Source: Clostridium sp. CAG:253 | GTDB lineage: Bacteria; Bacillota; Clostridia; Lachnospirales; Lachnospiraceae | Direction: 5' to 3' | NCBI GenBank assembly: GCA_000436755.1 | Contig: FR887336.1 | Location: 93,391-129,972, forward strand | Length of the DNA: 36,582 bases | Shown here: positions 1 through 8,838 of the stretch, one piece after another | Numbering within the stretch: the first letter of the stretch is position 1 | How the letters are laid out: each line of letters begins with the position of its first letter | Notes under the pieces: model-generated | Seen by the model: the letters and a program-made list of their open reading frames with translations, nothing else | Databases searched by the model: none | What the model was told of the DNA's origin: nothing | Made by a program: the position numbers and the translations under genes

Positions 1-30
1 ATAATCTATATATTTTATTTATAATTCTAT

Positions 31-1323
31 CTATACTGTTATTTCTATCTTTGTACCAAATCCCTCTTCTGACGTTATGTTAAGAGTTCCGCCTAATTCT
101 TTTATATTATGGTTCATAACATCCATTCCGACACCTCTTCCGGAATAATCATTTGGTACATTTGTTGTGCTTACACCATTGATAAGCAGAAGATTCATTA
201 TATCCTGTCTTGAATATTCTTTTTTCTCGTCTTTTATAACCCCCGCTTTTCTTGCAGCACTCAACACTTTTTCAGAACTTATACCGGCACCGTCATCCTC
301 TACCGTAATCTTTATATTATCACCTGTCTGCGAAAATTCAAGTTTGATAAGACCCATAGGAGATTTTCCGAATTTTTCCCTTGTTTCCAAATCTTCTATC
401 CCATGGTCGGCAGCATTGCGTATCAGGTGAATAAGTGCTGACGATATCTTGTCACGCTTTGTTTTATCTATCATGCATTCTTCTCCTTTTACAGAAAGCC
501 TGATATTTTTATGTAATGTCTCTGACATTTCATCAACAAGCAGTTCCATTTTTTTCGCAACAACCGAGAAATCTCCTTTTGTTAACTTATCAGTCACACA
601 GGATAATTCCTTTTGTACTTCACCAATCTCTTTAATAAAATCCTCATTTACCAAATCTCCGCTGTGCAATTTCTTAACGATTTTATCCAGTTCAGCTACC
701 GCTAAACGTATTTTGGAAACCTCAGATTTTTTTATGACAATTACCCCGTTTTTACTTTCCGTATCATTTTTATATAGCTCTGCTGTCTGTATTTCCGCCT
801 CTTTTTTGTCACTCTTTTTTTCCGTCACTGCTGACACCATATTTCCCGGAATATAATAAATCTGTCTTGCTTTCTTTTGTGAATCTGATATATTGCTTTC
901 TCTCATAAGATTGCTCTCGGCAAGTTTATACTGTTTTTTAAGTTTAACGATATAATCATCAATATCTTTTGCAATGTGCTCAGGAGGTTCTTTCATCACT
1001 TTTCCCGACGGTATCTTTGTAAGTTCCATTTCAACATAATTCATATATTCACAAAGTACATTATCAAATCTCTTTGTATCCTCAATAACCTTCGGACCGT
1101 TTCTAAAACAATACAATAAGTTTTCAAATTTCTTGCTTATGTATGCAATTCCGTCAAAAAGCATCATAGCGGCATCTGCTTTCAATGTATGTACGACGCG
1201 GAATACTTCCTGAATCAAATCCTGTCCATACTTTTCTTCATCATGATAATTAGAAAAGTCAGTTCTCAATTCACCTATCAGCCTGGAACTCTGCTCATAA
1301 AATATTCCCATCATAGAATCCAT
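31..1323 (-). CDS. CheA-like histidine kinase (HPt + HATPase) without CheW-like domain
   Basis: The protein has 430 residues. An N-terminal HPt domain carries the phosphorylatable histidine in FRVVHTLKAD (H45). A central helical stretch (about 190-250) resembles a reduced CheA dimerisation region. A CheA-type ATPase domain follows, with the N-box LIHLIRNAADHG, the G1 box VEDDGAGIS and the G2 box GRGVGMDVM. It ends right after the ATPase fold, so the P5/CheW-like domain that couples CheA to chemoreceptors is absent, and no clear P2 domain is seen. I chose the ATG at 1323 because AGGAGG (1331-1336) sits 7 nt upstream; an in-frame ATG at 1341 lacks a comparable site. It is the last gene of a four-gene operon. 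Probable role: phosphodonor or phosphate shuttle for the adjacent receiver protein rather than for chemotaxis. Confident on family, unsure on pathway. Confidence 0.85.
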   Translation of the reverse strand: MDSMMGIFYEQSSRLIGELRTDFSNYHDEEKYGQDLIQEVFRVVHTLKADAAMMLFDGIAYISKKFENLLYCFRNGPKVIEDTKRFDNVLCEYMNYVEMELTKIPSGKVMKEPPEHIAKDIDDYIVKLKKQYKLAESNLMRESNISDSQKKARQIYYIPGNMVSAVTEKKSDKKEAEIQTAELYKNDTESKNGVIVIKKSEVSKIRLAVAELDKIVKKLHSGDLVNEDFIKEIGEVQKELSCVTDKLTKGDFSVVAKKMELLVDEMSETLHKNIRLSVKGEECMIDKTKRDKISSALIHLIRNAADHGIEDLETREKFGKSPMGLIKLEFSQTGDNIKITVEDDGAGISSEKVLSAARKAGVIKDEKKEYSRQDIMNLLLINGVSTTNVPNDYSGRGVGMDVMNHNIKELGGTLNITSEEGFGTKIEITV

Positions 1324-1347
1324 AACATTTCCTCCTGCCATATCCCG

Positions 1348-2430
1348 CTAATCTCCACATTGCAACTGCTTTTGAATTTTACAAAAGATGTCTATTATTG
1401 AAGGGTCAAATCGTTTTCCTGCCTCACTTTTCATAATAGAAAGGCTTTCTTCTCTCGTATATGCCCCTCTGTAGCTTCTGTCGCTGTTTAATGCCATATA
1501 AGTATCTATCACTGCCACTATACGAGCTGAAAGAGGTATATCCGTCCCTGAAATTCCTTCTGGATAGCCTGTTCCATCCCAGTTTTCATGGTGGTATTTA
1601 GCAATGTCTATTGCCATTTCAAGATACTCATTTTTATTCTTATCCTTGTTTATCTTTTTGAGGTAGTCTGCACCGGCTATAGTATGTTCCTTTATCTTTT
1701 CAAATTCGTCTGCCGTAAGTTCTGTCTTTTTGTTTGTGATTTCTTCACTTACAGACAACATTCCAATATCATAAAGTTTTGATGCTGATTCTATCTCATC
1801 GATAAATGCACTTGATATCAATTTATCAAACCTTGGTGAAAATTGTAAACTTATCGCAAGCATTCTGCAGTTTGTTGATATTCTGTCAGTACCTCTTTCA
1901 TATATATCTGACTGCATATCTAACATATCAGCGATTGTATTTAAAATATTTTTCTGTTCTTCCGCACCTCTTGTCAACTGTTCATTTACTACCTGATGAA
2001 GTTTTCTGTTGTACGCTTCCATCTCCTGCTGAAGTTTGTAAATTTTCAAGTGCGTATTCAGTCTGAGCGTAACTTCCTCTTTCTCAAAAGGTTTCGCTAT
2101 ATAATCAACCGCTCCGAGTTTAAATCCTTTTATTTTATCCTCAACCGAATCAAGTGCAGAAATAAATATAATAGGAATGTCCCTCGTTTTTACGTCAGCT
2201 TTTAACATGGCACAAAATTCAAAACCATCTGTATCAGGCATTGAGATATCCAATAATATAAGTTGCGGAATCTTTCTTTCAATAGCCGTCTGCGCCTGCT
2301 TCACATTTGTAACAGGTCTGGGTATGCACCCCGTCGCTTTTACCATTTCAGAAAGAATAACAAGATTAGTAGATATATCATCCACTATCAGTATATTGGG
2401 CTGCTCATTCGCCTGCATGCTTACTGTCAT
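1348..2430 (-). CDS. Response regulator with degenerate HD-GYP domain
   Basis: The protein has 360 residues. An N-terminal receiver domain (about 12-130) has the acidic pair D17/D18, phospho-acceptor D61 in LILLDISMP and K113 in AKPF. A coiled linker precedes a C-terminal HD-GYP domain (about 165-355). The GYP half is well preserved (HHENWDGTGYP, 280-290). The HD half is not: the signature HDIGK reads YDIGM (Y220-D221), and the upstream metal-ligand His of HD-GYP proteins falls where TDRIS is found. HD-GYP proteins normally hydrolyse cyclic-di-GMP at a di- or tri-metal centre, so this copy may bind but not cleave the nucleotide. The start ATG has AAAGGCGGTG upstream. It lies between a histidine kinase and a CheA-like kinase in one operon, which makes both candidate phosphodonors. 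Confidence 0.88.
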   Translation of the reverse strand: MTVSMQANEQPNILIVDDISTNLVILSEMVKATGCIPRPVTNVKQAQTAIERKIPQLILLDISMPDTDGFEFCAMLKADVKTRDIPIIFISALDSVEDKIKGFKLGAVDYIAKPFEKEEVTLRLNTHLKIYKLQQEMEAYNRKLHQVVNEQLTRGAEEQKNILNTIADMLDMQSDIYERGTDRISTNCRMLAISLQFSPRFDKLISSAFIDEIESASKLYDIGMLSVSEEITNKKTELTADEFEKIKEHTIAGADYLKKINKDKNKNEYLEMAIDIAKYHHENWDGTGYPEGISGTDIPLSARIVAVIDTYMALNSDRSYRGAYTREESLSIMKSEAGKRFDPSIIDIFCKIQKQLQCGD

Positions 2431-2436
2431 GCCAAA

Positions 2437-3936
2437 TCACCGCCTTTCTAACTGTAGTTTAAACTCCTCAATAGCTTTTTTTAATACTTCATAATCATCT
2501 AATGCCGCCTGATGGTCACCTTTTCTCACCGTCATCTGAAGTCTGAAAGCTTTTCTCTTTAAATTCATCGGATCATCTGCCACAAGCAGCTTTATCGTAT
2601 CTGCAAAACTGTTTGCCCTGTTCCAATTTTCCATCTCTATACACAAAACAAGCTTCTCGCAATTTTCATCTATGGCTTTTATATTTTCCTCTGAGCCAAG
2701 TTTATAAAGATTATTTTCTTCCTCTTCTTCATCGAGCTGAAAACCTCCGCTGTAATTAAATGAATACTCCGTTTTTTCCTCAGCTTTTTCAGTCTTTTCT
2801 TCTGTTTTATTGTCTTCCTCTGATACTATCTTTTTAACTTTTATTGAAAATGAAAATGTACTTCCTTTTCCTTTCTCACTTTCAACATTGATGTCTCCGC
2901 CCATCATTTCAACAAGATTTTTTACAATGCTGAGTCCTAAACCGGTTCCTCCAAACTTTCTTGTAATTGATGCGTCTACCTGTGAAAAGCTTTTAAACAG
3001 CTTGTCTTTTTCCTCTTCTGAAATGCCTATTCCTGAATCTGTAACCATGAAAAACAGTTCAAGTTCCTCTTCTGTCTCAAAACTCTTTACAACATTCAGT
3101 GTGACCTGCCCCATTGAGGTAAATTTAATCGCATTGGATAACAGATTGTTTAATACCTGAGTTACACGAAGTTCATCACCGGTCATAAGTTCAGGAATAT
3201 CTTCTCCGACATTGCAGATAAGCTTCAGCCCTTTTGACTCTGCCTGTGTCCTGTTTACTTTCACTATGTTGTCCATCATCTGATAAAAGTTAAATTCCGT
3301 ATACTCTATAGTAAATTTGCCGGCCTGTATTTTTGAAAAGTCCAAAATGTTATTTATAATCTTTATCATATTGTTGCAGCATTGTATTATAAGCTCTATT
3401 GTCTCACGCTGCTCAGAATCAAGTCCGGTATCAAGGAGATTTTGTGCCAGTCCCAAAACACCGTTTACAGGTGTTCTAAGTTCATGAGTGACATTGGCAA
3501 CCATCTCGTTTCTCTCTTTGTGCGTCTCCTCAACTTCCATTTTGGCTGTTCTAAGCTCTTTCTTTGTCTCCTTCTGCTGTACTATGTCATGAATCTTGCA
3601 GAAACCATAACAGCCTGTGCTCTCCTGAAGCTGTGCAAGATACGCAACAACAGAGAAGCATGTCTCATTTGTTCTGTATGCAACTGTCTCAAAACTAATG
3701 CCGTATTTATGACCTATAAGATCTATCTTACCATCTTTCAAAGACATGCATGTTCTAAAAATATCCTGCATATAAATTTTATCATCCATGGTACATCCGA
3801 GGTTTTTGCAGACGGCGTCGTTTTTTTCGCACACAAACCCGTCAGCATCAAAAAATAATATCATGTCTTCGGCGTTAGTAAATAATGCCTTATATCTGCT
3901 TGTATAACAATTTTTTTCTTCCTTATCTTCTGTCAC
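2437..3936 (-). CDS. PAS-containing sensor histidine kinase
   Basis: The protein has 499 residues from a GTG start at 3936, chosen because GGAGG (3945-3949) lies 8 nt upstream; a TTG at 3990 would add 18 unconvincing residues. An N-terminal PAS-like domain (about 12-125) is followed by a short coiled coil. The HisKA domain has the H-box NVTHELRTPVNG (H151). The HATPase_c domain has NNLLSNAIKFTS, DSGIGIS and GTGLGLSIVK. An acidic, low-complexity linker leads to a C-terminal helical segment of about 85 residues. No transmembrane segment is seen, so this is a cytoplasmic sensor. The C-terminal segment has the size of an HPt domain but shows no HPt histidine signature; its role is unknown. It is 6 bp upstream of the receiver/HD-GYP gene, its likely target. 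Confidence 0.86.
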   Translation of the reverse strand: MTEDKEEKNCYTSRYKALFTNAEDMILFFDADGFVCEKNDAVCKNLGCTMDDKIYMQDIFRTCMSLKDGKIDLIGHKYGISFETVAYRTNETCFSVVAYLAQLQESTGCYGFCKIHDIVQQKETKKELRTAKMEVEETHKERNEMVANVTHELRTPVNGVLGLAQNLLDTGLDSEQRETIELIIQCCNNMIKIINNILDFSKIQAGKFTIEYTEFNFYQMMDNIVKVNRTQAESKGLKLICNVGEDIPELMTGDELRVTQVLNNLLSNAIKFTSMGQVTLNVVKSFETEEELELFFMVTDSGIGISEEEKDKLFKSFSQVDASITRKFGGTGLGLSIVKNLVEMMGGDINVESEKGKGSTFSFSIKVKKIVSEEDNKTEEKTEKAEEKTEYSFNYSGGFQLDEEEEENNLYKLGSEENIKAIDENCEKLVLCIEMENWNRANSFADTIKLLVADDPMNLKRKAFRLQMTVRKGDHQAALDDYEVLKKAIEEFKLQLERR

Positions 3937-4012
3937 TTCCGGCACCTCCACCTTGAGCCGGCATCTGTATAAGATAAACCGGCTCGTCAAATAACACTTT
4001 TATTTATTTTTA

Positions 4013-4519
4013 CTATTTGTTTGCACCACAGCAATACTTGTACTTTTTGCCGCTTCCGCATGGACAAGGATCATTTCTTCCTACCTTTTTAGCCTTGACA
4101 ACTGTTCCTGACTTTTTCTGCTCATGATAAAGTTCCTTACGCTTTTCAACAGAAAGAAGATTGTTCCACTGTGGAAGCTCATAAAGCCACTCTGCTTTTG
4201 CTTCTACCATGTTGTAATAAAGTTTTTCAAGGTCAATATCAAGCTTTACAACTGTATCTGCAGTCATATCCTCTATAGGGTTTGGCTCTTTAAGGCTGTC
4301 ATTTATTCCGTCAAGAAATCCAACCATATAATTAAGTTCCATGTTGTATTTGTCTGCAAGTTCTTTAACTGTTCCGCTAACTATATCTGATGGATTTGAA
4401 AGAAGGCTTTCATACACTGCTTTCTCTTCTTTGAAATATTTATCCCAAATTGCCTTTCCTGCTTTTGAATTAATCTCTACGCCATATGCGTACTCTCTCC
4501 AATCCTGTAATAATCCCAT
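4013..4519 (-). CDS. SEC-C motif protein
   Basis: The protein has 168 residues. The C-terminus [19 protein letters not shown] is the SEC-C zinc-binding motif (CxC...CC), known from the tail of SecA and from many small bacterial proteins, where it binds zinc and often contacts ribosomes or other partners. The N-terminal 140 residues are helical and acidic, and I do not recognise them. The start is the ATG at 4519 with AAGGAA upstream; an in-frame GTG at 4555 is less likely. It is the first gene of the signalling operon that continues with the PAS kinase. Nothing in the sequence explains why a SEC-C protein heads this operon. Confidence 0.8.
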   Translation of the reverse strand: MGLLQDWREYAYGVEINSKAGKAIWDKYFKEEKAVYESLLSNPSDIVSGTVKELADKYNMELNYMVGFLDGINDSLKEPNPIEDMTADTVVKLDIDLEKLYYNMVEAKAEWLYELPQWNNLLSVEKRKELYHEQKKSGTVVKAKKVGRNDPCPCGSGKKYKYCCGANK

Positions 4520-4617
4520 AATATTTCCTTTCCTGTTCCTTGTGAATATTTTCACGAAAATTTCTTTTTATTTGAATACCGTCATCAATAACCGCCGGCA
4601 TTCATCTTATGTTTTTT

Positions 4618-4647
4618 AGTATAGCATAATTATGTATGTATGGTCAA
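4618..4647 (-). promoter_or_regulatory. Sigma-A-type promoter for the SEC-C/kinase operon
   Basis: On the minus strand a -35 element TTGACC (4642-4647) is followed after 18 bp by TATACT (4618-4623). It lies about 100 bp upstream of the SEC-C start and just downstream of a terminator, so it should drive the four-gene signalling operon. A small inverted repeat, GTGAA-TATT-TTCAC (4542-4555), lies in the leader. Confidence 0.6.
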
Positions 4648-4673
4648 CGAAACCACGCTTATTTTTGCATAGT

Positions 4674-4708
4674 AAAAGAGAGACTGCAAATATTGCAATC
4701 TCTCTTTT
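4674..4708. terminator. Bidirectional rho-independent terminator downstream of ftsH
   Basis: A 16-bp stem with one mismatch (4674-4689 with 4693-4708), a 3-nt loop, and A/T runs that read as a U-tract on either strand. It lies 226 bp beyond the ftsH stop and is the first strong terminator after ftsH on the minus strand. Confidence 0.75.
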
Positions 4709-4771
4709 GGAGAAGGTATTTTTGTTACTTATGGGGTGTAGCAAAAACTATATAATGTATTGGGGTTTACA
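4674..4771 (-). ncRNA. Candidate C-rich small RNA downstream of ftsH
   Basis: Speculative. An extended -10 element TGCTATACT (minus strand, 4778-4786) lies about 100 nt before the terminator, so a transcript of roughly 98 nt could form. It has no long ORF. Between promoter and terminator the RNA carries unpaired C-rich stretches (AACCCCAA, CACCCCAT, CCTTCTCC), the type of element by which Firmicute small RNAs pair with ribosome-binding sites. No good -35 element is visible. The segment could equally be the 3' untranslated region of ftsH. Confidence 0.25.
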
Positions 4772-4934
4772 GTTGTAAGTATAGCAAGCCATAACAAATA
4801 AGTGTGCACAAACTTACTATTTTTTTTAATGTTTTTTTGTGCATTTTGCTTTTATTTTATCATTCCCCAAAAATTTGACTAAAACAGAAATGTTTTTTAA
4901 CAATACAGTTGTGCAATTTATTATATATTTACCT
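4709..4934. other. AT-rich ftsH 3' intergenic region
   Basis: With the adjacent SEC-C promoter region this makes a 415-bp gap without a protein gene. It holds the terminator and candidate small RNA noted separately. The motif ACAGTTGT occurs twice (near 4770 and 4905), and TGCACAAA/TTTGTGCA could form a wide-looped stem on the minus strand. I see no coding signal. Confidence 0.4.
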
Positions 4935-6836
4935 TTAGAACTGACCCGGCTCTACATCAACTTCTTCTGAAACTACATTCTCTTTATCAAGCGAAACTTC
5001 CTCTCCATCTTTTTCAAATAAAGCTTCAAATTCTGCTCTGTCAATTCTTTCTTTTTCCATAAGAAGTTTTGCACATTTGTGAAGAATATCTATGTGTTCC
5101 TCAAGAATTGATTTTGCCTGTGTATATGCATCGTCAATTATTGCCTTAACCTCATTGTCAATTGTCTTAGCCACATCCTCGCTGTAGTCTCTGCTTGTTC
5201 TTCCAAAGTCTCTGCCGATGAACACTTCATCTTCGTCAGCATAATTTATCATTCCCAAGTTTTCTGAGAAACCATACTTTGTAACCATTGCTTTTGCTGT
5301 GTTTGTAGCCTGTTTTATATCCTGTGACGCTCCCGTTGTAATGTCATCAAATATGATTGACTCAGCAATTCTTCCTCCAAGACTTACAATTATATCCTGT
5401 TTCATCTTGCCTTTTGTCATAAATGTTTCATCACGATCCGGAAGAGGCATTGTATATCCTGCCGCGCCTGACCCTGTCGGAATGATCGAAACCATGTGGA
5501 CAGGTCCCACATCAGGAAGTACATGAAAAAGAATGGCATGACCTGCTTCATGGTATGCAGTTATCTTCTTGTCTTTCTCTGAAATAATCTTGCTCTTCTT
5601 TTCTTTTCCTATTCCGATTTTAATAAATGATTTGCTGATGTCCTCCTGTTCAATGAACTTTCTGCCCTCTTTTGCACATGCAATTGCAGATTCATTCAAG
5701 AGGTTTTCAAGGTCAGCTCCCGTAAATCCAACTGTTGTCTGTGCAATCTTTTTAAGGTCAACATCATCACCGAGAGGTTTGCCCTTTGCATGCACTTCAA
5801 GTATCTCCTCACGTCCTCTGACATCAGGACAGCCGACATTTACTTTTCTGTCAAATCTTCCCGGTCTCAAAATAGCCGGGTCAAGTATATCTACACGGTT
5901 TGTAGCCGCCATAACTATTATGCCTTCGTTTATACCGAAACCATCCATCTCGACAAGCATCTGGTTTAATGTCTGCTCACGTTCATCATGACCGCCTCCA
6001 AGACCTGAACCTCTTTTTCTTGCTACAGCATCTATCTCATCAATAAACACTATACAAGGCGCATTTTTCTTTGCTTCTGCAAACATATCTCTTACTCTCG
6101 ATGCACCTACACCGACAAACATTTCAACAAAGTCCGAACCTGAAAGGCTGAAAAACGGAACACCTGCTTCACCTGCAACTGCCTTTGCAAGAAGTGTTTT
6201 ACCTGTTCCCGGAGGGCCTACAAGAAGTATTCCCTTTGGAATGCGTGCACCTACATCCGTATATCTTCCCGGATTTGCAAGGAAATCTACAATTTCCTCA
6301 AGTTCTTCTTTCTCTTCCTTGAGCCCTGCAACATCTTTAAATTTTTTTGCATGAGGGTCATCAGGGTCAATTCTCCTTGCTCTGCTCTTTCCGAAATTCA
6401 TCATTTTGGCATTGCCGCCACCTGAATTTGCAGACTGTGCTGACAGGAAAGAAAACAGGAAAAATATCGCCAAAAATCCAAGACCATATGGAAGTAATGT
6501 TGTTATAACCCATGATGTTTTCTTTACATCATTTAATCTGTATGATACATTTGCATCATCGAGTATCTTCTGAGCTTCTTTTACATCTGACACGTAAAAA
6601 TCAACCACTTTTCCCGACTTCAGCTTTACGGTAACTTCACCTGTCGGTATCTCCTGGTTCTGATCAATTGAAACACTTGTAATATTGTTTTTACCAGCAT
6701 CATTTTTCAAACTGCTGATACTGTAAGAATCACCGGAATTTCTCTCTATGTTTCCTGAAAAACATACTGCAACAAAAATAACTGCAAGCACAAGAACATA
6801 GAAGCCTATTCCACTCATCTTCATCTGTTTCTTCAT
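4935..6836 (-). CDS. ftsH: ATP-dependent zinc metalloprotease FtsH
   Basis: The protein has 633 residues and is full length. Membrane segments at about 11-28 and 109-131 flank a small extracytoplasmic domain. The AAA+ module has Walker A GPPGTGKT (207-214), Walker B IVFIDE (262-267) and the second region of homology ending ILRPGRFDR. The zinc protease motif is HEAGH (429-433). FtsH is a membrane-anchored hexamer that degrades misfolded membrane proteins and short-lived regulators; in Bacillus it is needed for normal entry into sporulation. The ATG has GAGGAG upstream. It closes the conserved spoIIE-tilS-hpt-ftsH run, 24 bp after hpt. Nothing odd was seen. Confidence 0.98.
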   Translation of the reverse strand: MKKQMKMSGIGFYVLVLAVIFVAVCFSGNIERNSGDSYSISSLKNDAGKNNITSVSIDQNQEIPTGEVTVKLKSGKVVDFYVSDVKEAQKILDDANVSYRLNDVKKTSWVITTLLPYGLGFLAIFFLFSFLSAQSANSGGGNAKMMNFGKSRARRIDPDDPHAKKFKDVAGLKEEKEELEEIVDFLANPGRYTDVGARIPKGILLVGPPGTGKTLLAKAVAGEAGVPFFSLSGSDFVEMFVGVGASRVRDMFAEAKKNAPCIVFIDEIDAVARKRGSGLGGGHDEREQTLNQMLVEMDGFGINEGIIVMAATNRVDILDPAILRPGRFDRKVNVGCPDVRGREEILEVHAKGKPLGDDVDLKKIAQTTVGFTGADLENLLNESAIACAKEGRKFIEQEDISKSFIKIGIGKEKKSKIISEKDKKITAYHEAGHAILFHVLPDVGPVHMVSIIPTGSGAAGYTMPLPDRDETFMTKGKMKQDIIVSLGGRIAESIIFDDITTGASQDIKQATNTAKAMVTKYGFSENLGMINYADEDEVFIGRDFGRTSRDYSEDVAKTIDNEVKAIIDDAYTQAKSILEEHIDILHKCAKLLMEKERIDRAEFEALFEKDGEEVSLDKENVVSEEVDVEPGQF

Positions 6837-6860
6837 GAATTGTCTCCTCTACCTTTTATT

Positions 6861-7391
6861 TTATTCCTCAATGAAATCCAATACACCTATATAAGGAAGA
6901 TTTCTATATTTCTGAGCATAATCAAGTCCAAATCCAACCACGAATTTATCCGGAATCTCAAATCCCGTATAGTCCACATGAACATCTGTCTCTCGTCTGT
7001 CAGGCTTATCAAGCAATGTACAAAGTTTAAGGCTTGCCGGGTTTCTTCCCTCAAGCATTTTCTTTACCATGCTGAGTGTACGTCCTGAGTCAACTATATC
7101 TTCAACTATGATGCAATGAAGTCCGTTAATATCCTCATCAAGATCTTTATTTATCTTAAGCTTGCCTGAACTTTTTGTCGCATTGCCATAGCTTGATGCA
7201 GACATAAAATCTAATGTGACAGGTACAGTAAGTCTCTTTGCAAGTTCACAGCAAAAAAATATGCTTCCCTTAAGAACACAGATTAAATGAACTGTCTTAC
7301 CTGCATAATCCCTGTTTATCTGCTCAGCCATCTCTTCGATTTTCTTGTTGAGAGTTTCTTCAGAATACATAACACCAATTTCTTCCTTCAT
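6861..7391 (-). CDS. hpt: Hypoxanthine phosphoribosyltransferase
   Basis: The protein has 176 residues, the usual size. It transfers the phosphoribosyl group of PRPP to hypoxanthine or guanine for purine salvage. The PRPP-binding motif IIVEDIVDSGRTL (about 95-107) and the N-terminal LKGSIFF motif are intact, and the C-terminal hood ends GFGLDYAQKYRNLPYIG. The start is the ATG at 7391 with AAAGGTGG upstream; a GTG three codons earlier is in frame but overlaps the ribosome-binding site. In Bacillus the orthologue hprT sits between tilS and ftsH, and the order is the same here. Confidence 0.96.
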   Translation of the reverse strand: MKEEIGVMYSEETLNKKIEEMAEQINRDYAGKTVHLICVLKGSIFFCCELAKRLTVPVTLDFMSASSYGNATKSSGKLKINKDLDEDINGLHCIIVEDIVDSGRTLSMVKKMLEGRNPASLKLCTLLDKPDRRETDVHVDYTGFEIPDKFVVGFGLDYAQKYRNLPYIGVLDFIEE

Positions 7392-7406
7392 TGTTTCCAC
7401 CTTTCT

Positions 7407-8834
7407 CTAATGTATGCTTGCACAAAGCATCTTTTTAGTCTTATCGTTAATATAATAATATGCACTGCATCTCGAAAGTTCAGGTATCCACATAATATGT
7501 GCCCCGTCTGCGAGAACCAGTATATTTTTTCTTTCATCAGCCGGTATTTTACTGTCTATAAGAATTCTGCTAAGCTTCTTCTTTGAACCGTCTGTCCTGA
7601 GCCAAAGATAGTCACCCTCTTTTGGATATCTTAACTCAGGCATATTCTTTATCTTAGCATAATCAAACCATTTCGTACAGCTATTTTTTTTGATAATGTC
7701 TGTCATTATGCCCGTTTCTTCCGTATGAAATGATATTGTATGACTATTGTTATTGGTAAATGTCACATTATATTCCTGTCCTGCCGATATCTTTTCTTCA
7801 TATACTTCCGTAAAACTCTGCGAACTGTGATACCATCTGTCCTTATGTGACATAAGTATACAGTCATAATATTTTGCTGCAACTATATCGTACGGCAGAT
7901 TTATTTTTCTCCCTGTCTGGCTTATGATAAGCCTTGTAAGTGCATCTATATGTCTCGCTGTTATATCTTTTCTTCTGCCCGACATATATTCAATCATTCT
8001 CATAAATATCTCACGCTGCAATACAACATGCAGCTTTTTCATTTCACTGAGATATGCCTTTATCTCTTTAGGCCTGCCCTCTTTACATTCTATCACACTT
8101 TCCCAGACCATATCCGTCTGCAGGTCTATAAACTCCGTAACATCCTGCATATATGAAGCGGTTTTCGCAATATGACTTACAGTTTCCTTTTGCAGATTTT
8201 CCCGTAAATATGGTATAAGATGATTTCTTATCTGATTTCTGGCATACTCGTCCTCATTATTTGTCGAATCCGTACAATAGCTCTGTCCCTTTTTTTCAAG
8301 AGTTTCAACTATCTCCTGTTTTTTTACTGCAAGAAGCGGTCTTATGACATCGGTATTTTTTGCCCTCATACCGCCAAGTCCCCTAAATCCGCTGCCCCTC
8401 AGAAGCTGGAACAAAACCGTTTCAGCCTGGTCATCCTGATGATGTGCTACTGCTATCTTATTGTAACCAAGCTCTTTACGCACATCTTCAAAGCATTCAT
8501 AACGATATACTCTTCCGGCCTCTTCCTCAGTCATTGACATTTCCTGTGCCATTTTGGGAATATCTTTATAAAAAACTTTATACATGGCACCGTTTTGCTC
8601 ACACAATTCCTCTACAAACCGTTCATCCCTGTCTGCTTCACTGCCTCGTATTCCATGATTTACATGAACAAAACACAATCTTAAATTATATTCTTTTTGT
8701 ACCTGTAACAGATACAAAAACAAAAATACGGAATCTGCCCCGCCTGATATTCCGGCAACTATACCGTCATTTTTTTCTATCAGGGCATTATCATCACAAA
8801 ATGATTTTACCCTTTCGTAAATATATTTATTCAT
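7407..8834 (-). CDS. tilS: tRNA(Ile)-lysidine synthetase TilS
   Basis: The protein has 475 residues. TilS converts the wobble cytidine of the AUA-reading tRNA-Ile to lysidine using ATP. The N-type PP-loop SGGADS is at 30-35, followed by the family motifs VHVNHGIRG and AHHQDDQAETVLFQLLRGSG. The C-terminal half matches the substrate-binding and C-terminal domains in length and has TDGSKKKLSRILIDSKIP. The ATG at 8834 was chosen: it follows the spoIIE stop by 4 nt and has GGGAGA upstream. It is an essential enzyme, here embedded in a sporulation-linked operon as in Bacillus. Confidence 0.95.
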   Translation of the reverse strand: MNKYIYERVKSFCDDNALIEKNDGIVAGISGGADSVFLFLYLLQVQKEYNLRLCFVHVNHGIRGSEADRDERFVEELCEQNGAMYKVFYKDIPKMAQEMSMTEEEAGRVYRYECFEDVRKELGYNKIAVAHHQDDQAETVLFQLLRGSGFRGLGGMRAKNTDVIRPLLAVKKQEIVETLEKKGQSYCTDSTNNEDEYARNQIRNHLIPYLRENLQKETVSHIAKTASYMQDVTEFIDLQTDMVWESVIECKEGRPKEIKAYLSEMKKLHVVLQREIFMRMIEYMSGRRKDITARHIDALTRLIISQTGRKINLPYDIVAAKYYDCILMSHKDRWYHSSQSFTEVYEEKISAGQEYNVTFTNNNSHTISFHTEETGIMTDIIKKNSCTKWFDYAKIKNMPELRYPKEGDYLWLRTDGSKKKLSRILIDSKIPADERKNILVLADGAHIMWIPELSRCSAYYYINDKTKKMLCASIH

Positions 8835-8838
8835 CTTT

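Noticed and set aside
3382..3858. 158-codon plus-strand open frame opposite the PAS kinase
   Set aside because: Antisense to clear kinase motifs, with no ribosome-binding site or recognisable protein pattern.
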